Program-made: the position numbers and the translations under genes
The notes under the pieces: model-generated
Databases searched by the model: none
Told to the model about the DNA's origin: nothing
The model's input: only the letters and a program-made list of their open reading frames with translations
Shown: positions 48,077 through 60,700 of the stretch, piece after piece
Layout: every line of letters begins with the position of its first letter
How positions within the stretch are numbered: position 1 is the stretch's first letter
Assembly (NCBI GenBank): GCA_035041965.1
Contig: JAPYMA010000118.1
Span: 155,858-219,857 of the forward strand
DNA length: 64,000 bases
Source: Anisakis pegreffii
Lineage: Eukaryota > Nematoda > Chromadorea > Rhabditida > Anisakidae
Direction of reading: 5' to 3'

Positions 48077-50592
48077 TTAGTTGAGGTTATTCACTTTGCG
48101 GTCGTTGTTACGACCAGCGCACAACTTACCACTCTTCTTCTTACGCGGTTTAATTTTGCTTTCTGAGGCAACGTGACCCGCAGCTGTTGACCTAAAAATT
48201 GCCATCGATCAGTGCTGAAGCAACTGATTCAGAACATCAGATTATTTGATTTGATATTCATGACTTGTATCTGTTTCTCATTATCGCATCATTTTACGTA
48301 ATTTGCAAGAGTGTCAAACTTCATCCGGGTTATATATTTTGCATTGATTGTGAAGATTATCCACTCCTATGGTTATACATTCATTTCAACGGAGATAGAT
48401 ATCCATGCACATTTTTTCCGATTACATAGAAATATAGATGATAGTTATGGTTTTATTGCATTCGTCTCACATTAACTTGACATAAATATTTAGATTGACG
48501 TTCAACAGTGACATGATAAACAGGAAATATGATACACATACTAACAGTGTATATCACCATCCAGTCTCAACTGTTTTCTTTTTAATTAAATTTCGTTTTC
48601 AATGTAGTTATTGGTAGTGTATCTGCTTTTCTCCTTTCTCTCATTTCTTTCTTCCGCCATCATCATTGATTTTCATTGAGATTTCCTTTGCTTTCCTATA
48701 CCCTTCAATTCATTCACTAGACCATACCAGATTAAATTGTTTTTGTGTCACTAACATAAACAAATACATTGAACATTATTTGCCTGAATATAACGATACC
48801 CCAATTCATGTGCGAGTTGTTCACACCACCATCAATTTAAAATTCGAAGTTTTGAATGAAATGAACAATTTGCGTTGCGAGAGACTAGCAATACTTTGTC
48901 TATTGATGGAACAATTCAAAATGAGTGGAACCAGCAACTTTTTGAATGAAGGATGAGAAATTTTTGAACAATTTTCAACGGCATCATTCTTAAGAGTTCA
49001 TTCCATGTTAATCATTTTGAGTTGCTTCGAAGACATGAATCGAGTAATTTTGTTACTTAATCAATGGATTTATAAGAATATTCTGCTAAGAGAACTGGAA
49101 CCTAGAAGAACGCAAAAAAAGCACTGAGGTTGGTTTCAAAAGAACATTTTCTTCTGCGAAGTGTTTCTAATCAACACTATTTTCTATTCACAATTAACTA
49201 CGATCATATAAGTAGAAATAAACAAACAGATGGGCAAATAGTAGAACCAGTTCAGTCGAACTGCCACTCATCCACCACTACTACTTTATTATGTAAACCG
49301 TATCAACAAATGCTGATCGATGCATTCATTCCGTTCCAGTCAACAGTGTTTCAATAACAACAAACAACTAACTGAAAAATATACGTATAAATTCTTCTAT
49401 AACCTATTCATTACCTCTTTAGCTTCGAAGCAGTGAAATTATTGGTTACGGATTTGGTCCACATATCATCATATTTAATATTTGACTTTATAAGGCACGG
49501 ATCCTCGAACAGCTGTAATCATAAATCATTACAAGATCATTGTCGAAAGTTGGTTGTTTTTTTTGTCGCAAAAGAAAGCATCTATATTAGTTGCTTAATG
49601 GCTGCGATGAATTCACTCTAGCGATTAGTGCACTGACAGATGCTCTTATGACAACATTTAAACGTCAGTTATTCACCAGCATTCATTTTATCGAGCGTGC
49701 AACTACACTACATTCACTCTGCTCGAGCGCGTAATAAACGCTTGAATGACGATAAGCAAACTGGATGAATGAAAGAGAACATAATGAGTGAATCATCAAA
49801 AAAAGAGTGAATGCTTTCACAACCTTTTGCTCGAGTTTTGATCGTTGAGCAACAAGCATTTTTGCATGGCGAACTGCCTCTGAATGACGCGACTGCTGAG
49901 GGCTACTTATTGCTGTCGTTTGATCATTTGTACTCAGTGTTGATATGGTCGAAACACTATCTAAATCTTCCAACTCCAGATTCGCCACGAACACAGGTGA
50001 AGAACGACCCGATGCACGATCTGAATGTTTAGACTTTACATATCACAAAAGATTTATCTGAATTATCAGCTTGGAACTGATACTAAATGATACAATTTCT
50101 TCGAGGATTTCCTTGAGTCTGAAAGGTTTATGCAAGAGGCGTTCATTAACAACATAGAGTTGGTTTCAACTGATGAGGTGCGAACAGATACGTTGAATTA
50201 AGCACCCGAAAGTATGTACCTTCAACGAGGATCCAGTCATCGTCGACTTTATTCGTTCTCTTTGGAGTTATTGAGGCGACCGGCGCCGAACTGACACTTT
50301 CAAGTACGTTAACATCACTATGAGGAATCACCTGAATTGAATTCGAAAAATACTTAATGTCATCAATATTACGAAAATTACTCAAATTCCACCGCTAATT
50401 TCGTCTGAAACATAACAGTTTCACAGAAGTGTATTTTTAAATTGACTGACACTATCCGAAAGAATGTCGCATTCAAGTTCGAAACTAAATTTGTTCCTAG
50501 TTACTTGCCGGCTGATAAATATGACTCACTTCTTCGATACAATCACTTGTCGAATCATTGCCGAAAATGTATCCATAGAGGCCGTTAAGCAT
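48077..50592 (-). CDS. TP53INP1/2 (DOR) family autophagy regulator
   Basis: The family shuttles between nucleus and autophagosome, binding LC3/GABARAP through an LIR. Located exons, minus strand: 50592-50530 (MLNGLYGYIFGNDSTSDC IEE), 50331-50220, 50020-49824 and 48191-48077 (stop at 48079-48077). The first three join in phase. The start resembles the MFQRLNKMFVG type head of vertebrate members. Exon 2 carries the acidic LIR NKVDDDWILVED (core W-I-L-V). Exon 3 has Ser-rich LEDLDSVSTISTLSTND and the basic helix EAVRHAKMLVAQRSKLEQK. The last exon, SESKIKPRKKKSGKLCAGRN, then NDRKVNNLN, matches the basic C-terminal nuclear/nucleolar tail. Exon 3 leaves phase 0 but the last exon needs phase 2, so at least one internal exon between 48192 and 49823 remains unlocated. 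TP53INP assignment is by motif order. Confidence 0.75.
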
Positions 50593-51966
50593 ATCGTAAT
50601 TAATGAGGATTTAGTTTCAGGAAAAGTCAATTCCAAATAATATGAAGGTGATTTGAAGTGCTGAAATGATTCAGCTGAAGTAATGGAGGTTATATATATA
50701 TGTTATGATGATTTAACGGCACCAGAAGGGTTTATGAGGAGAAAGCCTGTAAAAAGAATGCCTAATTAATATGGAATTTTATTACATTTAAATTTCAGTC
50801 GTGCATAAATTCGCACAAGATCAACGTTTTTAATGGCATAGGGCTTATCTCTAGCAGACGACACTATTGAAAGTTTACGCAGTAGAATAACATTTCGATG
50901 GCATGTCAGCTGCTTTAAGAGTGCTTTGAAGCAGTATTTTCAACTTAACCTCTCGTTCACGTTAGCAATTCAACTAACGATCACTGATAATGAGAAATAA
51001 TGGAGTAGAAACAGCTAACATGAACTGTTGCTTTACAGAAAATGGGATCACATCATAACAGCAGTGAATTTCGTTGAAATTTATTGATAATCGTGACAGA
51101 GGGCAGAAAATTTTATTTCTTTAGAGAACTGACCAGTAACATGGCAAGTATAACATATCAGGGTCGATATTTAACACTGATTTTGAGTTGTATTTAACAT
51201 TCACTCTGGACGATCGGCAAAATGTTTATTAGAGTTAAGATTATTTACTGGATTGGTATTTAAGGCTAGAATAATGCGAAGAGAAACGCAACGTGGCCAG
51301 CAAAATCATAAATGTTAGTTAGCCTGGTCAATCCAGGTATTTATTATTAATATTATCAGCTATACTTGGGAACCCCGTTTGAATAGTGATTAGAAATAGA
51401 CATGTGAAGTCACTTCTTATTTTTATTGATTAATCGCAATTTACGAGTAAATCTTAACGAAATGATAAAGAGTGATCGAAAACAAAACGTTTTCGCTTAA
51501 AAACAAACAGAAAAAACTTCACTCATCAACAACGGTGAAATATCATATCGCGCTTGAAGCATAACAAAGAACACTTGTAAAAGCAACAGTTGTCTCACTG
51601 AATGAATTTATAAACAAACGAACATACCGACACCAATGCTATCTGAAAGAGGTATTTTCGCGACTGAACGAACTTACGCGATACTTCAAGAAGCAATCGT
51701 TCAAATGTGACTAATAAAATACGGAAAACTTCCATTAGCTGATGGTGTTTTATTATGAACGCCACCATTTCCTTGGAAATAATACCTATTTAGTCATTGC
51801 ATAACTTGTTCATGAAAATACGAGGCCATCAGAACAATTTGTTAATGATATTTTGGAAGACGATTGATGGAAAAATTCAAAAAAAAAACATTCATTGAAA
51901 AATTAGTATGAAATCAGTTCAAAAAAACTGACAAGCCGAAATTTGTACGGACACAATTCTTCAATG
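50593..51966. other. Upstream region of the TP53INP-like gene
   Basis: AT-rich with no supported gene. It presumably contains the minus-strand promoter of the TP53INP-like gene. Confidence 0.45.
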
Positions 51967-52128
51967 GTACCTGGACAATCTGCCTAAAGACGTTTTGCCT
52001 GAAAACAGTTTGCCTATTAGGCAAAATATGAATTAAAAACTGTCCGTTAGGCAAAATATCTGTTAAGCAACGTGTCTCTAGGCAAACTGTCCCTAGGCAA
52101 AACGTCTTCAGGCAGATTGTCCGGTCAC
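51967..52128. repeat. GGCAAA foldback repeat, compact full copy
   Basis: The left end GTACCTGGACAATCTGCCTA and the reverse complement of the right end GTGACCGGACAATCTGCCTG match for about 40 bases. The interior is stacked units such as GTCCGTTAGGCAAAATATCT and GTCCCTAGGCAAAACGTC. It is the clearest copy of the family seen at 22100 and 27862. Confidence 0.8.
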
Positions 52129-54960
52129 GCTCCTCAATACAATAGAGTATAACCACAGCGTGAGGTTTATCATCGCACGAAGTGTACTAAATTTGAAGTG
52201 GATTGCTTCAAATAGTTCAAGTGCCAAAATGAATGAGACCAAACAACTCGTTCGTATTTCACAGAGTGTGAATGGGAAGTAGGAAGGAAAATAACAACAT
52301 TTAAAATTTTGTTACTGCCGGTGTAAACACGATATTGGACGACGTGTTGTTGGACTGAAGTCTTTGAATTACTTGTCGTTAGCGAAAGAGGAACTGAAGA
52401 GTTATTCTTACGATACTGAGGATATGATGATGGAAAGTGTTCGAATGAAAAGCCAAAAAATCAGTGATCAAATAAAATTTCGGATGGAACAGAATGAAGC
52501 GGTAGCAGTAGTCAGTCTCATAACGATTCAGTCTTGAATGCATCTCACTTTCGTCTTCTCATACTCACGAATCGAATCTGCATAACTTGATAGCTCTTCA
52601 ACTAGCATTTGCTTCACTTTTCATGCGACTTTCTTCAAATCCTCATATATTTTCCGATTAGAAGTCAACTTCTTCGAAACGCTGATACGGTGAACCTATG
52701 AAATGAAGTATTTTCTATAAATGATTTCATGACGTATGTATGTGTAACGGTTCAATCAGAATGAGAAGTGACAAGAACTGTTCAGACGTAAACGAAGCGC
52801 TGAACTTACATTCAAGCTTTGGTTATCACTTTCGTTGGTTATCACTGATATGGATGACCCATTATTCATTAACTAGATATTATTTTGTGATCTTTTTAAA
52901 AGATGATCGTGATTCTGAGAATAATAATGGTTATGAAGATGGAATAAGAAACACATGAGTTTCTATGAAAACAACACTGAGTTATAATGCTAGTTTGACC
53001 ATAAATTTTTAGATTGATAGGAAATTGTTACCGATAAATATTACTTTGTGGGTATGGAATTAGATGTTGAAAGAAAGGCGTAAAAATTTGACGAAGTCAA
53101 CAAAATCAACGTTCAGTAACAAGAATCAATGTTTGCTCCATTGACTACCAGCATTAGAGCATTTTGATGTGACAGAGTTGGATCGAAACAAAAAAGAAAG
53201 GCTCTGAATAACAAACGTTTATCGAGACTGAATGATTTGAAATAAGTGGGGAGTGGAAATCCCAGTTTGACAGGCAAATTTTTTTTGTTTTAGATGATGT
53301 AGAAAGACGTCTACTCAGACAATTCCAACTTTAGTCAACTAGGAGGTGGAAGAATTTTATAAATTCACATTCCATTTTGAATCAAACCATCATGAGTCCA
53401 TACGATGATAGGATTGAAACGAAAGGTATCTAAGAACAACAATAATATAATCATAACGCTGATTAGGAACTAGTTGTTGTTTAGAAAACTGCTTTGATTA
53501 TTGCATATGTTCGGGCGATTAATCGTTTCAAAACTTATCAGACGATGTAATAATCCTCCGATGAGCATCAATTCGGAATACGTTGTTCAGACGAATTTAT
53601 TTATAAGAGTGATGCGGTAAAATTTTTCGAAATTTCATTGCAATTCTCTGTAAGCGAGTAAAAGGAGCTTCGTCTTCAAGATTTGATTTTGGACAAGGAA
53701 ACTGCAGGAAAATTTGACACAATGTTGCCAGCAAATTTAAGTGGATGAAAAATCATTCGAAAGTGAGGTCTTGTTGGCCATGAACGAGCGAATAAATACT
53801 TCATACAAATTTCTAAGAACGGAAAAAACGAGATATTCGACGTATGATTCAACACAGACAGTTCATAAGACAAACGTATGTGAACTGAATTAGACTGATA
53901 AATGTTTGCATGGAAAAAATGAAACGTTGAAAAGCTCAAGGCGCAGCTCAGAAAAATGTGACTTCTGATCTAAAAACCCAGGTGAACTCTGCTTCCAAAG
54001 AATTTAGCATGAAATATCAATGAGTCAGTTTTTTTCGTCCTAGATGCTGCAGTGTCCACATTTCAGTTTTCTGGCCCCAACCCCTCAAAATTCCATAGTT
54101 TTGACTGGAAAAAATCCATGTGAAATTGCAGAAAAAATTGCCTGAAAGGCCGCTCCATCTACATAGTCATTTCGACGCCGTAGGCGAAAAAGAAATGTAA
54201 ACCGTCTTCACAAATTCATCTTTGTAAAGTAAATTCCACATAGGCTAGTTTTACATCTTTTCGAAGGATGACATTTTGGAAATTCGAAAATCTGAAAACC
54301 GTAAACTACTGCGCCTCATGCGAAAAACAAGTCGACCCAGCTGCCTTCCACACAAATGTTTGGAAAAGAAATTTAGCACATGTTTCTTCCAGACCAGACA
54401 GTTTATTCTTCACATCTGGAATGCTAGGAATTCCAAGCTTTCCACAAAAAAAAACCACCCAAACGCAAACACCACACAAGCTACACAGCGTGATTCGCAG
54501 CAGAATGTCATGTGAGCAAAAATGAACACAACTATGGCGTATGTCTATCTGCGTGATGAAATAAGTGTTCTGTGAAGAGAACGTGAAAGATGAGAGAATG
54601 TCGATGAAGAATTAAACATTCATTGAGTATGTTTGAAAAACTGTGAGAGTTTACATAAGAGTAAAGAGAAAAAGAAATAAGGACAATGATCAGTGGTCAG
54701 TGATCACGTTCGTTGCCTCTGTCCGTCTCGTCAATCCCATCGCAAACAACCAAGCCAAGCAGCATTCATCGATTATTCGGATGTAACTGCTCTATGTCAT
54801 CGGGCTCGTTGTGTATCGCTCATATATTATATATACAAACATGTCTAGATTGTGTTCATGCATATCTACTACTTTCTAAGTTGTATTTTTCGGAGGGATG
54901 CATTAAAAATTGTATGTTGAGAGGGACTGACTGAACTCAAATAGTGAAGACTCAGAGAGG
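52129..54960. other. Low-information region, no supported gene
   Basis: One open plus-strand stretch at about 52310-52538 (VVGLKSLNYLSLAKEELKS, continuing to FRMEQNEA) has coding-like composition but no start, splice sites or family. The patch at 54265-54525 (CEKQVDPAAFHTNVWKRN in one frame) is richer in C and may be an old element. Neither can be called a gene. Confidence 0.4.
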
Positions 54961-55075
54961 ACAGGTGTCCAAAAGGTCGTCCGATCACTACGTCGGCTGC
55001 GAAAACATCGACTAGTCGAACCGTGAACCGACCGAAACGCTGACCGCTCAAAATGTCACCTGGTCAAAACGTCAT
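54961..55075. repeat. Diverged foldback-type repeat
   Basis: The words AGGTGTCCAAAAGGTCGTCCG...CGAAAACATCGAC...CGAAACGCTGACC...AAAATGTCACCTGGTCAAAACGTC keep the rhythm of the GGCAAA family but with different core letters. It may be a distant relative or another element with the same architecture. Confidence 0.45.
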
Positions 55076-55309
55076 TAAAATATATCTTATACGAATGATA
55101 TCGGTGATAAACATCAGAGCTGAAATGGAATGTGGAAAAGTTTATGTATCCATTCATACAGCAATGAATCCAGTAACAAATTCGGTTCCACGTTTCGATT
55201 TGTAATGCTTTCTTCAAGAGTAAACAACGGGGTACATAACGGTTCGTCGCTGTCACTTTTTCAGATAATATACTTATTAACCTCGGGTGAGTATGAGCCT
55301 TCACCTTGA

Positions 55310-55402
55310 CTAGACCTTAGCCTGGGTTCAGCCTAAGCGTAAACCCAAATCTCATCGTAAGCGTTCATCTCTAATCCTCAACCTAAGTCTAAGCCTGATC
55401 AC
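55310..55402. repeat. Degenerate GCCTAA-like array
   Basis: TTAGCCTGGGTTCAGCCTAAGCGTAAACCC, followed about 45 bases on by CTCAACCTAAGTCTAAGCCTGATC. These are decayed telomere-like hexamers, as at 1.09 and 17.07 kb. Confidence 0.55.
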
Positions 55403-56940
55403 ACTGTGCTCTGAAATGTTCAATCGTGCAGTTGAAAACAATATACCAAACTAAACATTGCTACTCTCTTGAGGTGGTGCCAAAAGAGGTCTACAAAATA
55501 ATGATATTACCAGTAGAGAAGTTTAACAAAATATCAACAGTACCAACTGGCCGAGCTTGTATAAACTGTTCTAGTAACCGGTCGATATTTTAGTATTAGA
55601 TCGACGTTATGACCAAACGTCGTTGATGAGGTGGGCTTTAATGTCACAACAGCAAATTTGCTCGCGATCTTATAAACTTCAAAAACAACAGTCACGAAGA
55701 TGATAGTAACTATAGTGCACGAGCCATTACAATAGCTCATATAAGAGAAAATAGCAATGGTGACCGAAAAACTGGAAATCGAAAAATTTTCTGCTAACGA
55801 CAATGTTCATCTGGAGCATATGAATCCTTCAGGCTATGATAAAGTGTATCAACACAAAATGTTAAGAAAAGAAGTTCGTGGATGCATGGTGAAATTCGAA
55901 AGTGATGTTAATGAAGTCGAAAGGGGATCCTAAATACTTCAGCAATTGCAGTCTAGTAACGCTTCTGTTTCAAATGCACAAAACGATCAAAGGTATTTTG
56001 CTAAACCGATTTTATGGATTTGGTAAGGAGCAGACCATACGTACGTATTCGTTAAATGTGGATCTTATTCACGGTGCCGAATTTTACTGAATGAATAAAG
56101 CTTCAGTGTAAGTGTAAATGTAATACTAATAGCAATCATAAATCTAAACTTGTATCAATCCATAGTTATGCTTCAGCCTGACCCATCTATCTGCCTGTCA
56201 CTTAAGCCTAATCCAAGCACTGTTCTCTCGTATTTACCAAAAGTTTCCAGAATTCATCCATTTTTTCGATGCGAGAATTTTTTTTATTCAGTCTTATGCT
56301 CGGTCATTGTGAAATTTTGTTTCACAGTGTAAAGTTTTGCTGCACTGGTTCGTCGTCACGGAAAACTTTATCGTAAATTTCATTTATAATCACCTATAAG
56401 GTCGTTCATATTGCATGATTGCATGTACTAAAAACTCAAATAAATATTAAGGTGCACTTGGTTTGATTCAGTTCTATTCTAATATAATGGACAGAGGATC
56501 GTGTCCTCTGTGTTTTTTTTTCATGCATTTTATATACAACATAACATGCATCTTCCTTACTAATTATTTCTCTCAGAACAGAGACGCTTTCAGTTATTCC
56601 AGTATATACCAATTGTGACCATTGAACATCACCACTGATCACGCCAAGTACCATAACTCTCGTAACTTACATATACGGTCAAAGTTCATTACGATTTTCT
56701 AGGGTACTCAATGCCGGTTACAAGATGGTATATATCTTGGTTATGAATTCTCCCTGTCCGGTGGGCAACAGTTTCAATTATTTCCTGAACTTTGTTCTTC
56801 AAGCTAAATAGAAAATCTCGAGTATATCTTTATTGCTGCCCATTTTACACATCAAGTTTTATCCTCCTGTATCTAAACCGAATATAAACTCTCCGGACCT
56901 GTTGCCGTTCAATGCGTAAGAAATTCACATTTGTTGGCAT
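55403..56940. other. No supported gene
   Basis: A 58-codon plus-strand frame at about 55757-55933 (MVTEKLEIEKFSANDNVHLE, continuing to NEVERGS) has better-than-random composition, but nothing around it confirms a gene. A hairpin followed by a T-run lies at 56491-56521. Confidence 0.4.
56491..56521 (+). other. Hairpin followed by T-run
   Basis: ACAGAGGA, loop TCGTG, TCCTCTGT, one G, then nine T. It looks like the end of a polymerase III transcript. GGTTTGATTCA at about 56459 loosely recalls a B box. No full tRNA or known small RNA is recognised. Confidence 0.3.
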
Positions 56941-56944
56941 CTAA

Positions 56945-57344
56945 CGAATAAAAATGTGCGTTCCGGCACTTGGCGAACTGTCACACAGTTCCTGCTTGGC
57001 GAACCGTGCACATACGTTCAGATATGGGGGAATGGACTGTCCCTTGTTTTCCACGGTTGGGGTAAAAGAAGCCAAAGTGCACTTTCGTACGCGCGCGGGC
57101 CCGAATGTTCAAAGGTGAGAGAAAGAGAGGAAAACGCTTCGTAAAAGCGCACAAAACGAACGGAATGAACGTAGCCGTGAAACCTAATAACGAGAAATAG
57201 TCGTAGCATAACCTTCGCGTTTGATTCCAAATTTAATTCTCGACAAGCGCAGAAGGTTTCAGGAAAATTCATTGTTTAGTTTTCGAGATTGTAACATAAA
57301 AAGAACCTTCATGAGGAGAAATAATACCTTTGCAAGCGATTGAA
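56945..57344 (+). promoter_or_regulatory. CG-rich region ahead of the 57345 exon
   Basis: CG-rich words (CTTTCGTACGCGCGCGGGCC, AACGCTTCGTAAAAGCGC) over about 300 bases lie directly upstream of a short exon with a good donor. Promoter function is inferred from position and composition. TTGGCGAACTGTC/TTGGCGAACCGTG at 56977-57007 is a short direct repeat. Confidence 0.35.
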
Positions 57345-57431
57345 ATGGAAAAAGTGCTGGAACAGAAATTTGGTCGGTCAATGCCAAGTAGTCCATTGGA
57401 AAGGGAATTGAATTCTCTACAGGCACAGAAG
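57345..57431 (+). CDS. First coding exon of an unidentified gene
   Basis: The ATG at 57345 opens 29 codons (MEKVLEQKFGRSMPSSPLER, continuing ELNSLQAQK) to a good donor AAG|GTAATC in phase 0. It is preceded by the CG-rich block. The peptide is helical and polar. No following exon in phase could be found in the window, so the gene may continue far to the right or the exon may be spurious. No family is recognised. Confidence 0.45.
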
Positions 57432-59200
57432 GTAATCACAGATCTCTCGATTAGGATAATTTAATCTTTCTTTATTTCTTTCTTTCAATTGAATCAAATT
57501 GTAATTATTTCGACTTACATTCATTATGAAGTATCATTATGTTCTATTGTTTTATTTTATGTTCTATTGTTTACCTTTTGTTTTATTTTCAGTGATGTTT
57601 GCTTTTGTTTACAGATTTTTCATAATACTATCATGTTTTCATGCAATGCTCATTGGTATTTTTTTATTGTTGTAGGTTTAAATCGTGTATATTTAATTTG
57701 AAATAATTTGTGATGGTTATTATGCATTTGAAAAAATGTTACAATATATTATGAAAGTAATGTTGTAGACAGTAATGATGTAAATGAGTATTATGAAAGA
57801 TTTTTAATAAATAAAGATGAATAGTAATAACTTGTGTGGTGTTACATGGAAATAAAATATCAAAATTATCGAAAAAGAGCAAAAAATTTCTCATTTTGAG
57901 ACGCTCAGAACGGTTTTAAAATGGCTTTGGCTGTCTGAACAACAATATCACGAGGAGAACTCCGATCCACCAACCGAAACTTAAAAACCGCGAAAACCGT
58001 TGTTTCAGAATTTTCGGCCAATGGATATATTTTTTAGAGTATCACAAATTTGGCACTGCACGCAGTGAAATATGAATAAACTCACTAGTTGTTGCCATTC
58101 TTGTGTTCTGATCGCAAAATGTGTCACTACCCGATTTCTAAGCACCATCATAGCGAATTCTTCCGTCCAATTTCTCAGAAAAAACCAAAAAAACGAAACA
58201 ATTACAACATTTTGTTCCACTGTTCTTTTTGAGGATTTTTCTGACCTCACTTATCTCACGCAGCCATAATTCTATACTTTTCTTTGTACACTCGTCAAGC
58301 TGAACCGATTGGTACCTATCTTATCGCAAAAAATCATCTCATTAGAAACTTCACAAAATCCTGACCATACATATCTATTACGATTTCAAAATCCGCATTG
58401 TCGAGAAATTGTGTTTCTACTGGCTGCTGGGTGGAGTGACCCGAGATTCCAAAAGCTTCTACTAGCGAAGTGAATGAAATGACGTTCGGCTTGAGCATTA
58501 CAGTTGGAAACAGGAGCATGCATGTACATTTACCATTACAGTTGCCATGCACATTACCGTTACACTTACCATGTACTTGAGCACATATCATTGCAGTTGC
58601 CACCGTCCTTGCGTGGTTATTCACGAATATCCTCACTCAGATAGTAGGAAAGAAGAGCATGCACGAACATGCTGACTGAATACTATTGAAGATTTCGATA
58701 CGAAGCATGACTCACGGCTGCCTGAGGGAAATGCAGAGGGTTTTTCCGAAGTTGCATGCTCTCCACAGAAGAAAAAAATTGAACATAAGTCACATACAGC
58801 AACTTTTTCTGTGCATATTACTAAATCTCAAACAGTGACGCTCATTATAACCTACTGACCTCATCGTAGGATTTACGCTAACATGCATTACACGCCATAC
58901 CACGAATGCCCTACTTGCTTTGCAATTCCTATCCTACGCTAAATGATTAAATGTCTTTCATAAACTCCGTCTCCTTCCGAGAGGATATATCACCTTATTC
59001 GAGATTTCTTGTTCTTTTGTCATATCATCATGCTCTTCGAAAGAAGCTAATTCATTGCTCGACAACTGTCTCACTATGCTTATGTTATGTGTGCGATCTT
59101 CCCATGAGATGTTCCTCAATTCATGATTACTCATTTTAGTTACATTTTGCTGAATCACTAACACCGTTTTGTATTAGTAAACTTTCTGAATGCCTTCTCA
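57432..59200. other. No supported gene
   Basis: This is AT-rich intron-like DNA. On the minus strand, 58340-58500 is open (ISFTSLVEAFGISGHSTQQP, and on to DMYGQDFVKF) but has no splice sites that tie it to anything. Confidence 0.4.
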
Positions 59201-60700
59201 CATCATTACTTCAAGAAGCCTTTGAATTTCAAGTTCTTATTCTCCAACTGCGATGTAAACAATCCTAGAACCTACACTATACCTGAATCCACTCAAACCT
59301 ATCGTCAGAAAACTGCAACAGTTGCTGCCATAACAATCCTAAACTCGACAGATCCTGACGACTCGTTGATCCTTTCAGGCGATTTCGGTGTAACGTGTGG
59401 TAACACGTGGAAAAACATTTAATACAGTTGTCGCACCACGCACCATTCACATTTTCAAATTTATCCAAATCTCAGCAAAGTTAGGAGCTTACGCGTCCAG
59501 GCTGGGAGCTTCAAGCTTGAGGCCTGTCCTTATCATGTGACGTCCAATTGCACCCGGATAAAAGTTTGTGCAGGTTGTGCTCTACCGCGTTCCCGCGATT
59601 CCTGTCTCAATCATGGATTTGCCACTAAATCGCTACCTCAGCAATGCTTCCCCTCATTGCGCCTGGTGCGGCAGCATATAAGAAGACTTGGTAATGAACA
59701 ACGACAGGATGATCAAAGTGATCAAGGCGCGAAAGCACGAAATAATCGTGCACAAGAAACAAAAGAAATAACGATCATCGGCAACGGGACAATCAGCCCA
59801 GTTTGTCGCCAAGCAACAGTCGGCATCATCAGAATTATTGTTCCTCAACTTATCATCTGGTGCTCAAATTGTAAATCTCAGAAAGAATTTGCAATATGCT
59901 TTAAATGTATCTTTCGAAGGCACCTTATTAGGTACATATCAACTCGTTGGCCTGAGAATACCTTATGTACTGGCGGGTCAAGAAAGCTTCTCGCCTCTAT
60001 TGCCGCAATGAACGCCACGTCTGTCAGTTCAGCTATTTAAAAGGACGCAAGCATCTCGGAAGGTGGTCACTATTACAACAGGGCGATGACACACAAATTT
60101 TGTTGATATTAAAGCATTTTATCGGTTAACAAACTGGAAAATACAATGCTTCGTCCATTTCATTGAGTTTTATCTCGACTTATCAAAAGTGCCTTACTAT
60201 ACGCCCTTCTTACCTGATGGACCGTAAGCGCCTGCTGGCATGGGAGGTGGGGATTACCATAAGTGAATGCCGTCACTTATTTTCTTTAATGGTAAAGCTG
60301 GCGAAGTAGCACAAAAACACCCCACCGGAGATGTCATCATAACATTCGATAACGTGGACTTGCATATTTTCCAAGCATTCAAACGCTGAACAGACGGATG
60401 ATTACCATTCAGCAACGATGCGGAAGTGGGCGGGTCGTTGACGGGCTTTCCATTCTCGCGCCCTAACCGCGGGGTTCGCTACCTTCGATTTCGGCAAGCC
60501 TCGTTTGGGATGTTTCTCTTCTTCATATCGCGGTGGCCTTATCAAGTATCAAGAGCTGAAAGGCCTCAATGCTCTCTACAACTGATTGATTTCAAAAGTG
60601 AAGAAAGTTAATAACGTGCTTAACCAGCGCACTGGCTGGCCGGACCAATAAAACACTAAAAAGCAGCGTAGGATAGGATCTCATCACAGATCATGCATGG
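59201..60700 (+). pseudogene. GC-richer decayed coding region, perhaps an old retroelement
   Basis: Several overlapping plus-strand frames are open (59222-59419, 59537-60040, 60426-60611) and base composition is clearly richer in C and G than either flank. In a second frame a run with SSELLFLNLSSGAQIVNLRK, and on to VLAGQESFSPLL, is interrupted by stops. A CxxC pair (VCAGCALP) occurs in the first frame. The pattern of adjacent frame-shifted pieces fits a dead gene or retroelement, possibly a Gag/protease part, but this is a guess and no family can be named. Confidence 0.35.

Noticed and set aside
55534..55803. 89-codon minus-strand frame
   Set aside because: No start context, splice signal or domain; the plus strand at the same place has equal or better coding character.
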